Assembly: GCA_002633005.1 (NCBI GenBank)
Contig: NMRA01000069.1
Span: forward strand, 425,740 to 489,739
Source: Phoronis australis
Lineage: Eukaryota > Phoronida > Phoronidae
DNA: 64,000 nucleotides
Reading direction: 5' to 3'
Positions 1-12,600 of the stretch are shown piece by piece (positions within the stretch are counted from its first letter, which is position 1; every line of letters begins with the position of its first letter). Position numbers and translations under genes: made by a program. A model generated the notes under the pieces. It worked only from the letters and a program-made list of their open reading frames with translations. It was not told the DNA's origin and did not search any database.

Positions 1-3000
1 TTTGGAACATAATATCTCACAAATGGTTGTTGCAAATCATGTAAAACTTTTAGATGGCATTTCACCACAGAAGCAGGTTTGAAAAGTACGACTTAATTCA
101 CAGTTAATGGTCTCCTTGTATCGTAGTTTGAAAAATTTTGCAAACTTTCTATCAAAAAGTATGTCAGTCAGAGATGAAGTAAAGACTTGTCTGAACCCAG
201 TGTGAACCTGTTGACTATTGTTGAAATGTGGTTGTGGGTCGGAGGCCTGGTATATCACAATAAAGTGTATTCTTCTAGTTCTTCCATCATAATAGTTGTC
301 GTGTAACTTTCTGGTAAGGGTTGACAGAAAAACTTTTACAATTCAAGAATATTGACCGCGACAGTCAAGGTCTTTTTTGATTGTGTGGGTAGGTTCGACT
401 GGAATTTGTGCTTTGCTCCTCTGCAAATTAGTTAGATTAGTAATACTTTTAACACAATGTGAAGAACCATGTTAACGTGGAAACTGTTTCTATGGTAATG
501 TAGATTCAGCATAATTTGAGCTGTTTCAAGCTGATACCTGGAAATCTTGTGGTAGTTCTTGGACTGGAAAAGCTTTCTTGCCAGAATGTTTATCTCCTGG
601 GAAGCCAATATTGCATAATGTTGGCACAAGTCAACACTTCAATGATGTCAGAAAAGCCATAAGTCTCCAGGCTGTGATTACTAGGAGGTGGGGTTTCTTA
701 GGTAACTGGTGGCTAATTTTAAATTGGAAATTGTTGCCATTTGGAAGTCTAGAACTCCAGTAATGCCTTTGGCTGTACCAGATATGCCTCCTAGGTTAGC
801 TGAACTACACGTTACTCACCAGAAGCATGTTGGTTTTTTGATAGAGCTGGGTGTGAGGACCCGGTCGTGTGTCCATATTTTTGCCTCTGGCAAGTGCTGT
901 TGGGCTTCTTAGGTCAAAAGATCATTGGAGTGTTAAGAAAGATAAGAAAACAATGACGTTGGGTGGAGCGATGCTCAGCTGCGATAGTGGCCTCCCAGTT
1001 TCTATCTACAATATTTTGTACGAAAGCTGTCGGCCAGTTGTCGTGAAACACGGTCTTGAAATCCTTTAAGAAAATAGAGGAAAGTTCGCATGTAGTAATC
1101 TTGATTTTCTCAGTTTTTATTAAGACTCTTGAGCCTCATGCTAGGTCAATATATTTGCTTTACAACTCCCTGGTCCTTTTAAACTAATGCTCTGTAATTT
1201 GGGACAAAAGCATTGGCTAACACTGCCATGTTTACATTGTCAAAAGTTTCCAGCTCTGTTTGTGATATCTAAATGACAGAAATCATCTTGACAATGAAGT
1301 AACACTTTCTTGACAATTATTTTTGTTGAGAAAAGATAACAAATTTCCCTTTGGTACAAAGTCATGCATTAATAATCTTTATGCCATATAGTTAATGTTA
1401 TTTTTGTATAGTCATAGCTAATACAAGTAGTACCGTAAGTGTCAGGGATTGCTTACCTCTTTAAAATCAGATTTCCTACTTGTATTTCAACACATACACA
1501 CAGAGTTCTGGTGAACCTCAAACCATCATGGGAGTTGGTGTTGGTGTTTTTTTCCTCATTTGGCTCCGTAGTACAACCAGCTTGTGTGTACTGATCTAGG
1601 ACTGGACATGTATGATGCAGTAATGTAGCTCTTATGAAAGGCCCTCTACAATTTAGGACACCATATGGCCGGCAAGTGAACTTTTATTTCATCACCATAT
1701 TAGATGCTGTTCCACTTTCAAGTTTTGTTACTACTACCATCAAACAGTTTAAAAAGTTTGTGAATCGCAGTTACGGATACGTTTAAAGTCCCCGAAATAT
1801 TGCAAATTTTGGCAATAATTTTTGTTCAAAACTAGTGACATTCTACTGTAGTTAATCCTGTCATTATTATTATTATAGCTCACTGTAGGTTATAGCATCT
1901 GGAGCCTGAAAGGGCTTTCCATAGAGGGCATCAATCCCTCTGGGATGGAAATTTAACGGTCTGGGATAAGGGAGAAGGTGTTAATTTTATTTAGGTGGAA
2001 TAATACAATGCCCTATACATCCATGTACCTCATACAATGCCGTATACATACATGTACCTCATACAATGCTGTATACATACATGTACCTCATACAATGCCG
2101 TATACATACATATACCTCATACAATGCCGTATACATACATGTAGCTCATACAATGCCGTATACATACATGTAGCTCATACAATGCCGTATAAATACATGT
2201 ACCTCGTACAATGCCGTATACATACATGTAGCTCATACAGTGCCATAGTCGCTCATATACTGTAAACGTACATGTGCATCAAACACACAAATATACCACA
2301 TAATTTCACCAGTAAATACTCGAAAACTAGTAATTAGTCTCCCGTTTCAAAACACATATAGTTAAGGAAAAGTTGGATGGTGTGATTTTGATCAAGTGAT
2401 AAACCATTATATAGGCAACTTCACTAAGCAATAAGTGATTGACATTGTCAGGTAGATCTTGTAATGATCCAGTCTTTTGTCAATCTCGTAGTTTTCTTAT
2501 TAATTACCGTGTGCATCAAAACGTTTTCTTGTTCATGGTAGCAGTCACTTATTAACAGGCTCTGCAAAATTTCACATGTGTAATAGAAACTTAACTTTTG
2601 CGAAATCGTTATTTGAAATGTTCATTTTTTCAGAATTCAGGAAACTTTCATCTTGCGGTTTTGCTGATACTCCAGCACAACCACCCTGTCTGTCACAGGC
2701 AATTTATTCTTCTGTTTTCAAACCAGACAAGCCACTTTGTGTTTTGGATAACATCCACTCAGCTAGGCAATTGTACATGAACTTAATGTCTGCTTTTGGT
2801 CCTGTTGAGGTTTCTCTTAAAACAAACTGGTTTCAAGAGGTGTTGCTAGTGGTTTACATGACAACAATCCAAACCCTCAAAGGGTGTTGACCTTTCTCAC
2901 AATGTAAACAAGCACCCAGATCTGTGAAACTAACCGTTTATTTATAAACTATCAACTTGGTTTCATGTGTTTTTGTCTTGTTTGAAAAAAAACTGTCAAC

Positions 3001-6000
3001 AAAAATTGATCTCTACTCTGTATCACTCTCAGCAAGATGGAAAACAAACAGTTTGTCAAGATGTCTGCCACGTGCCAACAGAATTATGAGTGACCCCTTT
3101 AAATATGGATTATTACATGATGATGATGTTGGTTTTATTTGTTCATAATGCTTCCAAATCTCATGAGGAGATCTAGATACTGGGGCTTGTAATAATCCCC
3201 ATATTGAGCAATCAACTCTACAAAACTGGCAAACGAAATGAAAACAAATCCAAGAGGGTCAAGGGGGTTTGTACCCCTCTGTTTCCCTTGATTTTAGTGA
3301 TATCAAATCTAGAATTTTAAAATTGTTGACTTGGGCCCCTCTTTTTAAAAAGTCCTTGATCCATCTCTTCTTTTGAAAAATTCTGGATCCGCCCCTGTGT
3401 TCTGTTGTGCTTGACGTCTGTCATCCCTATGAAGCACAGTGGATCAAACCACATATGTGAACGTTTTCTACCACAGCATGTTCCATCATGTTCGCCTGCC
3501 ATATCACACAAAAATAATTGCTTTCGGTTATCACTCCATAGTTATGTTTGATTCAGGCATGTGTCCAGGTATTATTTGTATTGAGAGGTTTTTAAGATGA
3601 AGTGAGTAAAACCCTAATCCTAATTGTCAGTAATTTTCATTTCAAAGTACATCATGAGTTAGGACCCTTTCCCCCACTAACTTCAATCCGGTCGATGCAA
3701 ACTACGCAGTCGACGTGACCGTTCCCATTAGCTTCTGTAGTTAGCAGACTGGAGTTATCACTAGATGATGCTATAGTCATTGAATTCGCTGTTCCATCCA
3801 CCCTGGTACTGCGAAGTAAATTTGAGGTGTTAACTTCGAATCAAAATCAAATTTAAGGTTTCCCACTGACTTACACTCCCACAAATATTGCAGTTCTGAC
3901 CTTTGTGGGAAACGGGCGTTAATCACTTTGTACTTGAGGTTAGAAGTTATTTTTGTTCTCATGGCGGAAATTGAAAGTGTGAATGAATTAAAAGTAAATT
4001 TGTTTCACCTTGCACGACTGAAATATTGTATTTGATGTGTGGCAAATGAATTTTTTATTGTAAATACAGCATATTTGCGGAAACAGAAGGGACCTGCTCA
4101 ACTATGAAAAGTAGGAAAAATCATGACAAAACTAAATTGACTTGCCACCACATGTCACTTTGTGCACTAAAGATGGTCTCAAACAATCGAGACTGGTCAG
4201 TTCTTTCTTTGCAAGACCAAATATCATTTCACATCTGAAAATAAAGAACAAGTTGAAATCAATTTTATAGCGCAAGTATGCGTCTTTTAAATAAAAAAAT
4301 TGTAATTCTTCCTTGGAATGCAAGTTTATTGTCGATTTGAAATGTCATGAAATTATTCACTGTTCCTAATTATAAGAGAAATTTCATTTCGTCAGATTTT
4401 CCCACAAAAATTAAGGAAATCCTAGTCAATTATTAACTCCAGGCTTGCAGTGTGTTAGCTGTCATAAAACCAATCTTGGCAAAGCTCCAGTATTTGCAAC
4501 GTAGTCTGTCTGTGATAAACTAAAAAACATCAATTTTGGCAAATATTTCTGTGTGAAATAAGTGGTAAATTACTCTAGGAAAGAGTATGTTTTTGACATT
4601 TTTAGTCCTAGAACAAGTTCTTGATTCTTAATCTCTACAGGAATCTTAACCGACACAACTTTAATTTTCTGAGATTTTGTTGGAAAAAAACCACTGCGGT
4701 AGAGATCAGCGGAAGATAAACAAACACGACTGAAATGAATTCTGGTTCTTTGAAAAGCATTAACTCCAGCTGATGGGACTGGACACTTTGAGAAACAAGA
4801 TGCAGACTGGCCACAAGGCAAGCTGGTCTCTGGTGGTGATGCCCCTCCTGTTGTTTTTGGAAGGCACACGCCAACAGGTTGTGGTCTGTTGATTTTAGAT
4901 CACTGTCCTAGGTTCACTGGGCTGAGTTTGACTGCCTTGACACTGCGGTGATCTGGTGCAGACAAATAAGCCGATAATTACCTCGGTATGATCAATCGGT
5001 CAGGTTCCCAGGGGTAGTTGTTAACAGCTCTTTCATTCTCACTTTTCGGGCTGACAACTATTACAGATTTACCCTTACTCTGCGTATCTTTTGGTAAAAA
5101 AAAATGAGATTATCAGCGTTTTTGATGCAGTAGGGGAAAAGTTTCAATTACAGCTTCCATAGAGTCTCTTAATTCCAACAGATGCAATGGGCCTGTCCTG
5201 TAATAACATATTTACCCACAATGCATCACATGTACATTTCAAGGCGGGCATTTTTGTGTGAATCGTTTTGATATCCCCCGGCCTTCACAATACATAGTAG
5301 AAGTTGAGTTGTCAAAAGGGTTACAAAGAACTTAGAAAAGTTCTAAGAAATCCCACTGCATTGAATCGCCATACAAGAGCAGTGTACGCTGTCTACCAAC
5401 TCCAGATGGCGAGACTGTCTCGTCGACGAGTCAGCACACCCAGAACTATATGGAGGTTGATGACATTTTTTGAGTCCACTCAAAATAGTTTGACAAAGGG
5501 TCAATTTACTAGAATGCACAACAGAAGAATGAAGCCTTTAGTTATCAAAAGCAGAAATAATCACTTTATAAGATCGTGTTCATGCTTTTGTCAGAAAATT
5601 TTGTATTTGGAGAATATCTAATGTAAGATAATATTTGCTAGTGTTGGCTTATGAAGTAAATGAGTACTCTGTTGCCACCTGGTGTTTCATTATCTCACTA
5701 ACTGTGTCAGAAAATAGCTACTCAACCAGGTATTGATTACTGATTGCTGTACAGTATAAACAGTGATTATATACTCAAGAGAACTTTTCTTTTTTATTTG
5801 TTTTGTTGAGAAAGTTGATGAAATACGATTTTGTTGTTTTGCCAAGTTACGTTGGTGACTGAAAAAACTCTCATGGATTAAATATCCATTTTAGTTGACC
5901 AGTGTACTCGATTGTGTTTCCATCTAACTCCGACAGTCGTAAGTTCGTTAATGAGATTGACAGCTGTTCAAGTTTTGTCGCCCTACTTGTGACAATTCAT

Positions 6001-9000
6001 TTTTTCATTAAAACACTGATTTATGTCTCAGCACGAGGTTATTTCCTTGCCTTCTCAGATGTATTGCTAATCACGTGTCCACTTGAGAGGCGATGTCGAG
6101 CAGTATGAAATATTTTTGGAAGAAAAAGCTGTTTTGTGTGATTTGCAGCTGGAATAAAAGTAATTGGTTTTATCTGCGGTACTGCAGTGTTGAGTACTTG
6201 ACTTAGCAATGTCAATACCTGTTGTATCTGGTCGGATTAATGCCTGGCTCATTTAAATTAAAAAACTAAAAATCGTGAATAGTTATCAAGCTCAGAATGG
6301 GCCTTTGAAAACAATCTTTTTACGCCGAACGACGGTTTGCGATTGCCAGGTAATTCGAATGTGCGTGAGAAAAGAATCTTCATATCTTCTTCAGTGAAGT
6401 GTAGAACAGTACTTACAAGTATTTTCTCACCCAAGTGTGTAGGCAAACTTTTGGGTTCACTCAAAGGCTACAGCCACGCATATGCGTAATTCTCGAAAGT
6501 AGCCAATAGACTTTGGTCTGTGACATCATAACTTTACTTGAGACTCGACTCAAAATGACCAATCAGTGTAAACTTTGAAAGATTACTTAAGGTACGCCAT
6601 GAGGTTGGTCAAAGCTGGAATGAGTCTCGAGTACACGGTACAGTTCAATAACGCTAGGACCTCGCTAGAAAAGAAAAATTTGGCGAGATTCCACTAGATA
6701 TTGCCATGTAATAGAAATACATTGTATTTCTAATGAAGAGCACATGATTTTGACTGAATTGGTCTCGCAGCAAGATAGCTACTGAACTCTACACATCTTA
6801 GTGGTCAACAACCTTGGTTGGTGACTGTATCAACTTGAGGGTTGTTGCAAACCAAACAGAGGCGTTTGAATGGGAAATTTTTAAATTCTGGAACGTGTTT
6901 AGCCAAACGTGGGTGTTGACCTGAAGGAGTACAGTATACCTACTGTTTGTTAATGGCTTGATGCTTTTTTCATTCAAAGAGATCGCCCGAGGTTGTCACA
7001 TCCTCTATCTCTGGCAATACTTAGTCACTTCAGATTAGTGTCCAACTCTCCTTGTGTTTAAAATTATGTTGTTACAAGTTAAAAAAGCTATGAATTTTCT
7101 TCAATGGTATTAGTTTGGGCTCTCTACATTGACGTGTGGCCCATTTTTGTAAGGCAGTGCAACGTACACTCGATCAGCTTACCACACGTTAAATGGCCGT
7201 GTGGGCAGAAAGCTGGGGCAGTGGGGATCAATCAAACTATTGCGCTGTTGAGTTTATATGGCTAGGCAGTCAGCTGACTGATATCTCAAATACAGGTAAG
7301 AAAGTGAAGTCTGCCTTTTGTCTCCCAAAACTCTGTTTGCGGCCGGCATTAATACCAAACCCAAGAACGCCCGACTACTGGAAAGACAGATAGTTCGTGC
7401 TACTATGACATTCTTCTGGCATCTACCTGTTTAAATGAGACGCCCTCTAGTGCCATTTACTTGCATCGCACCCCTGCATCTGTATCTCAAACAAACAAAA
7501 GTGCGTCTTAAACTTCTAAACACAACTTGTGCTTGCTTACTGTTAGTATATGTCTGGACACTGGGTTACTGAGTGGTGGTTTGCTTGCACTTATCTGGCA
7601 TGCAGACTATATAATTTCGAATTGGATGGCTCTGGGTTTAAGTAAACTTGTGAGGTGTTTTTAGTTTACATGGAGCCATTTTCTCAGAAGTGGCATTGCT
7701 AGTCCCCCATAAGGTGAATGGGTAGAATCTCATTCATCTCTCCGTCTTCTCAATTAGCTGACTCTTGGACAAATGTCTACGTGTAAACATGACATTTTCT
7801 GACATTTGTGAATGCTGGTGTTCCTTCATGTTAGGCGGCCTATTCTCATAACTTTTCGTGTGACCCCCATGGAGTTGGATTATTTAGAGAAAGATAATGT
7901 TTTTGTTTCCAAGTTTCCACTCTGTTATTTGTGGCTAAGTGTTTTTGATTCTTGACGTTATTCACCTAGAATTTTGTTTGAAGTCGTTTAGAGCTAACTC
8001 GACCGGAGTTTAATCAGCTTCAATTGCATTTACATGGTCTGAACTTTATTGCGCGTGGGTTTCCATTAAACCATAGTTGTAACCAGTTGTCCTGTTGAAG
8101 AAAGACTGCTTCGTGCTCAACCAATCAACTGCCTTTGTTCAGAAATGGGAGGAATAGAGAAAATACAACGATCTGGGATCTATTTGGATAAAGATTGGCA
8201 ACATGAGGTGGTCGTTGTTCTAAAATAACTTTCAATTTTATAACCATGCCTTGCTTTGTAAAAATTAAATAAAGCCATCACTTTCTCGGAAAGTAAAGCC
8301 TGTTGTTTTTGCTTGTGAAAGACTGAATATTTAGCAAACATTTATCCGCCCCAGTGACATTTTCTGTCTCTTGTTTGATCCAGTCACTCTGACCTGGCAC
8401 ACTGGCTCTATTAGATTCTAGTGTACTAATGGACAATTAGCCCCTCATTGACACTCTCTGTTTATTGTTCTTGGACCTCAAGGATTTTAGCTGCTTGTCA
8501 AGAAGTGATGAAGGTCTCAACAGGGTTTCCCTAAATAGATTTTTACTACATTTTATTGGAAGGTGGAGTGCTAGAACTCAATTTGTATGATTCACTGTAT
8601 TTTTATGTTAAAATTTGTGGACTGTTTTTGCTTTTCAGATTTCATTTTAGAACAACCCAGATTCTATCAAGTTAGAAATTTCCAGTGATTGATGTGCATG
8701 TTTCAGGCCTTTTTACCTGTGAGAAGGTTACATTTCAGTGATGTGATTTGTGTTAGGCTCTGTTTGCTTTTGATGATTGCATTTGATTGGGGAGAATATG
8801 AACAGATTCACTCATGGATAGGATGATTTGTGAACACACATTTCTTCTTTGTGACGGATTTATTGGCTTTAGGAGGTTAATCCTCCCCGTAGTGGACTAC
8901 ACTAAGAACATGCCATGTGTCAGTTAAACGCCCTGTGCACTAAATTATTGATTTTCTACTGCTTCTGATCAAGGTTCAACAGCTGTCTCGCGGCTTGAAA

Positions 9001-9567
9001 AATCTTTCCAAAATCACATGCTTTCATTTAAAATACACGGCAATACCTCACGTAATCTAGCAGTGTTGTTTTTCTTGTGAGGTCCTAACATTACGGAACT
9101 CTACCCAGTCTAAGATTTGTCTCAACTTCCAAATTTTGAAACTTCCATGTATCCAGCAACTTAGTCAAAATTAACACAAAACTTAAGTATATTCAAACTT
9201 AAGATTTCTTTCTTGAAACGAACTTGAGACAAACTTAACTTTTATATTAAAATTGGCTGAAATTTAAGATTTGTTTTAGTAAAGACAACTTTCTTGGAAT
9301 GAGCCCCAGTATTCTAGAACTGAGCTGGTTGGTCTTGTTTGTAAATGGTACCAGCCAATAAATCTCACACTTTCTTGGTTCGCTGAAATTTCTTCCATCC
9401 TATTTGGAGCATATAATGGTAGCAGTGAGAAGTTTTAAATAAGCCATTAGTTTTCAACTTGTATTTGTTGATTGTGTAGACAAAGGCCTGTCCGTTAAAT
9501 TTCTTCAATTTTCATGAGCGCTTTCATTGTCATGCTAGTAAATTATAGCCTCGTTCTTCTGTTTCAG
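1..9567. other. Sequence upstream of first recognised furin exon
   Basis: No exon could be supported here. I looked for a signal peptide and the first part of a convertase prodomain and did not find them, so this is probably intron of the furin gene with its first exons left of the window, although a small 5' exon could be missed. The stretch holds a 29-bp minisatellite (separate entry), a perfect 21-bp palindrome at 6712-6732 with arms TAGAAATACA, and old repeat fragments, for example around 3320-3400. Open frames here are short and without recognisable domains. Confidence 0.6.
2005..2244. repeat. 29-bp minisatellite, eight copies
   Basis: Eight consecutive 29-bp units beginning ACAATGCCGTATACATAC run from 2005 to 2236, followed by a partial unit. 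Units differ by one or two bases, such as GTACCTCAT versus GTAGCTCAT at the end. Because 29 is not a multiple of three, the open frame across it cycles through the three translations of one unit and is not a gene. Confidence 0.95.
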
Positions 9568-9663
9568 GTCTTATGGCTTGAGCAACAGGTTGTGAAGCGC
9601 AGAGTGAAGCGAGACTTTGTTAGTAACTACAACGATCCCCGGTGGAGGCAAATGTGGTATTTG
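9568..9663 (+). CDS. FURIN: Furin exon: end of prodomain and autocleavage site
   Basis: Encodes 32 residues starting [17 protein letters not shown], the conserved end of a convertase prodomain. R-V-K-R before D is the primary autocatalytic cleavage site that frees the mature enzyme. WRQMWYL closes the exon and starts the mature N-terminus. Acceptor TTTCAG at 9562-9567 and donor GTGAGT at 9664; phase 0 at both ends. The next exon is about 10 kb away. Confidence 0.95.
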
Positions 9664-12600
9664 GTGAGTTTCAGACATTTTATTCACTCATGCAACTCTA
9701 AGCCCTTGCAGGCCTTTATCCAGGATTTCGAAAATAGGGTGTCCAAAATGGTGTTCCCAGTATTCCAGGGCGTCCATGATTCTGACGCGTAACCCCCCAC
9801 CCCCAGACACATATATTTTTTTACAAAAAAATGCATAGACCAAGGCTTTTACATTTAAGTATACAAAACAGCTTTCTGTAGTGAGCATTTTTACTAAAAA
9901 AAACTGTAGACCAAGACTTTACAATGCTATCAACCAAGTGTGAGCATAGCAACATTGTATATACTTTGTATATACATTGTATATTTCTTCCTGCTTTGAA
10001 AAACAGCCCCCACTGTGAGCCTTCAGAGGCTTCGTAGTATTCAACACAATGTGTGAGTCCTAACTTGAAAGGTTCTTATTGACAGTGTGACTCCAAAGGA
10101 TACATTGGGTGTCCTTGCCAGGGCTCCAGATTAGTGCTAGGGCGTCCACCAGGACGTACGCTGCATATAGGCCTGAGCCCATGTTCAGTCAAAAAATTGT
10201 CCTTTAATATACTTTACTCATCAGTATGAAGTTTGTCTTTCTTTGTTTTGTTCCTTGCTGAGATGAGGAGTAGGGTTTGCCTTGCAAAGATATAGAGGCT
10301 TGTTGTTTGTTCAGACCATGCTGATAATATTTATGAGCTTATAGTGCACAAGTATATTGCTTTCTAACACTTTCTAGGCTTAATTCCAGTTATTGTACAT
10401 CATATTTTCCATAATTAACATTTTAAGAAATGAAATAGTGAACTGCCAGTTATTCCCCGGCCCAAAGATTACGTCTAAACTGCGTAAGAAACAAAACAAA
10501 ACCATTTATATCACCGTAAGACCTTTCTGGTAGAAAACACACTTTTAATGTCGCTTCATTTTTTCAAAAATGTTCAAAACTTGTCATTTTATGCATTAAT
10601 GGCTGGCCAAACAGGCTGGATCCAAGATTTATATAGTAGATGCAGTTCAACTTTGTGTGTTAGCTGTGCTTTTGGTTCATAAAAATGACGGTCAAGCAAG
10701 CTGGTTGAACCTGGAAGTTCTAGTGCGAGGATAAAGTCGCGACCATTTCTGTAGCAGGGGAGCGATCTAAATCAGAAGTTGGTTTTGGCAGATGGCCCAT
10801 TTGTCGCTCCTTAACTATCTTGTGTTTACCTCATTCTTTCATTTGAAAGCCATTCACAGAAAGTTGGAATTCCAAGTTTTACACTAGGCTGCTTTTGATT
10901 GAATGGAGTTTGTGCATTGCTTCTCACATTTGCAGTCATAAATCTTGAATTGGAGCTCTCTACCACGAAGTGATGCACATTACTGACAATGGAAGTTTCA
11001 CATTCCAGAGGCGTTTGCGGCTTCTCTACCACTTGGTCTTCCCATTGTGTCACCCTTTTCTTATCCCGGACTTCCCCCGTGGTCTCCTCTCCTCCCCTGA
11101 ATTTTCGCTGCCCCCCTCCCTGTCAACACAATATCCAGATACATTCTTTGCCTACACTGACTGCCAGTGCCGGCTATTGCTTTTTAAGCTCTCCACCTGT
11201 TCACCAAACTACTATCTCCTGTTGGAATGTCTTTCTCAGCCTGACTGACATTCTCTATGGAATGACAGACTGAAAATGTGATGATGTCTTTACCATCAGC
11301 TCTCACATTTTAAGTCTGTACCAATAGTTTTGTGGTCTGATCACAGATTGTCCAATGCGGCTTGTTAATAACCAATAGCTTCAGCTCACGTCTTTTAGTG
11401 TCCAGTCACTGTGAGAATTGGATTTTTCAGATTATTCGTAAGCGTTTGAAATTTGAAGTTCTATTCTCAATCAGATTCAAGTAACATTGTTGTACTGATC
11501 AGGCTGTTCACGAGCGATACGAGACCTGATCAAAACACGGGTGTTCTGTTTCTTAAGCGAACAACAGATGACACTGTCTTAGCCTACCAGGCGATGATTT
11601 GCAGCAACCAGGCGAAGATTTGCATGCGCCTAGCTGACTTTGCCTTGTCTATGGGAATTTTTAGAAATACTACGACGAGATCACAGAATTTTACTGCTTT
11701 AGCAGTGATGTTGGCGAATAGTCATCAACTCGTTGTAACACTAGCGTTTAGCTCTGAATTCCATCCTTGACTGAAGCCTGAACATAGTTAAAAATGTAAA
11801 GATGTAAATGAAAAAATCGAACTGTTGCCCATGGTCAGGGCGATCTGTAGCCTACAGTCAGGGCGAACTGTTATAATAAGGATGCAATTACAATTTTATT
11901 GATGGCTACAATTGAAATGGGGTTTCTGTACTTGAGAACACTGTCACAGGTATATGAACCATTTTCATCCAATATCAACAAATTAGTTAAATTTACATCT
12001 GTAACAATTAAATTCGTACTTATCAACTTCAGTCTTCAGCAATAACTGTCTGTCCTTTCTAAACTTGTTAATTAAGTTTGAGTGAAGAATATGTTTTAAT
12101 TATTCCACATTAAGGGCTTCTGATTTAAAGGTTAGTGTTTTACATGGAAAATCACTAAAGGTTCTCAGGTGGAGGAAGGCTGTGAGGGTTCTAACAGTGA
12201 CAGAAATGAACACACGACCACTGACTGTATTAATAAGAAGAACATGGTGGTGAAAAAACAATAAAGCACCTTATGGCGACCATCTCTCTGTTGTGCTAAT
12301 GAGTAGCAATTGACAAGTATTTGTTCAACAGCAATGGTGTATGCCCCTGGTGCAGTCTTTGTGGGAGGGTGTCTTGCATCAATAAAGTGGGTCAGTTCCA
12401 CTTAACCCAGTCAGACCAGACCTCAACCAGCAGATTTATGAGACGTCTGCACCCCTATGTGCAGCTGATGGTCTAACCAACTATGTCAACATTGGCCACA
12501 CTCACTGAACATTGTTTGTGGATTCCGCTAAAGCATTTGATCACTTTGATCTGTTTAATCTCACTTGGCCACCCTTTTCCTTTGACTGTGTGACAGATCC

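Noticed and set aside
1978-2265. 95-codon open frame of repeating Tyr/His/Cys peptides
   Set aside because: It is the translation of a 29-bp minisatellite in rotating frames.
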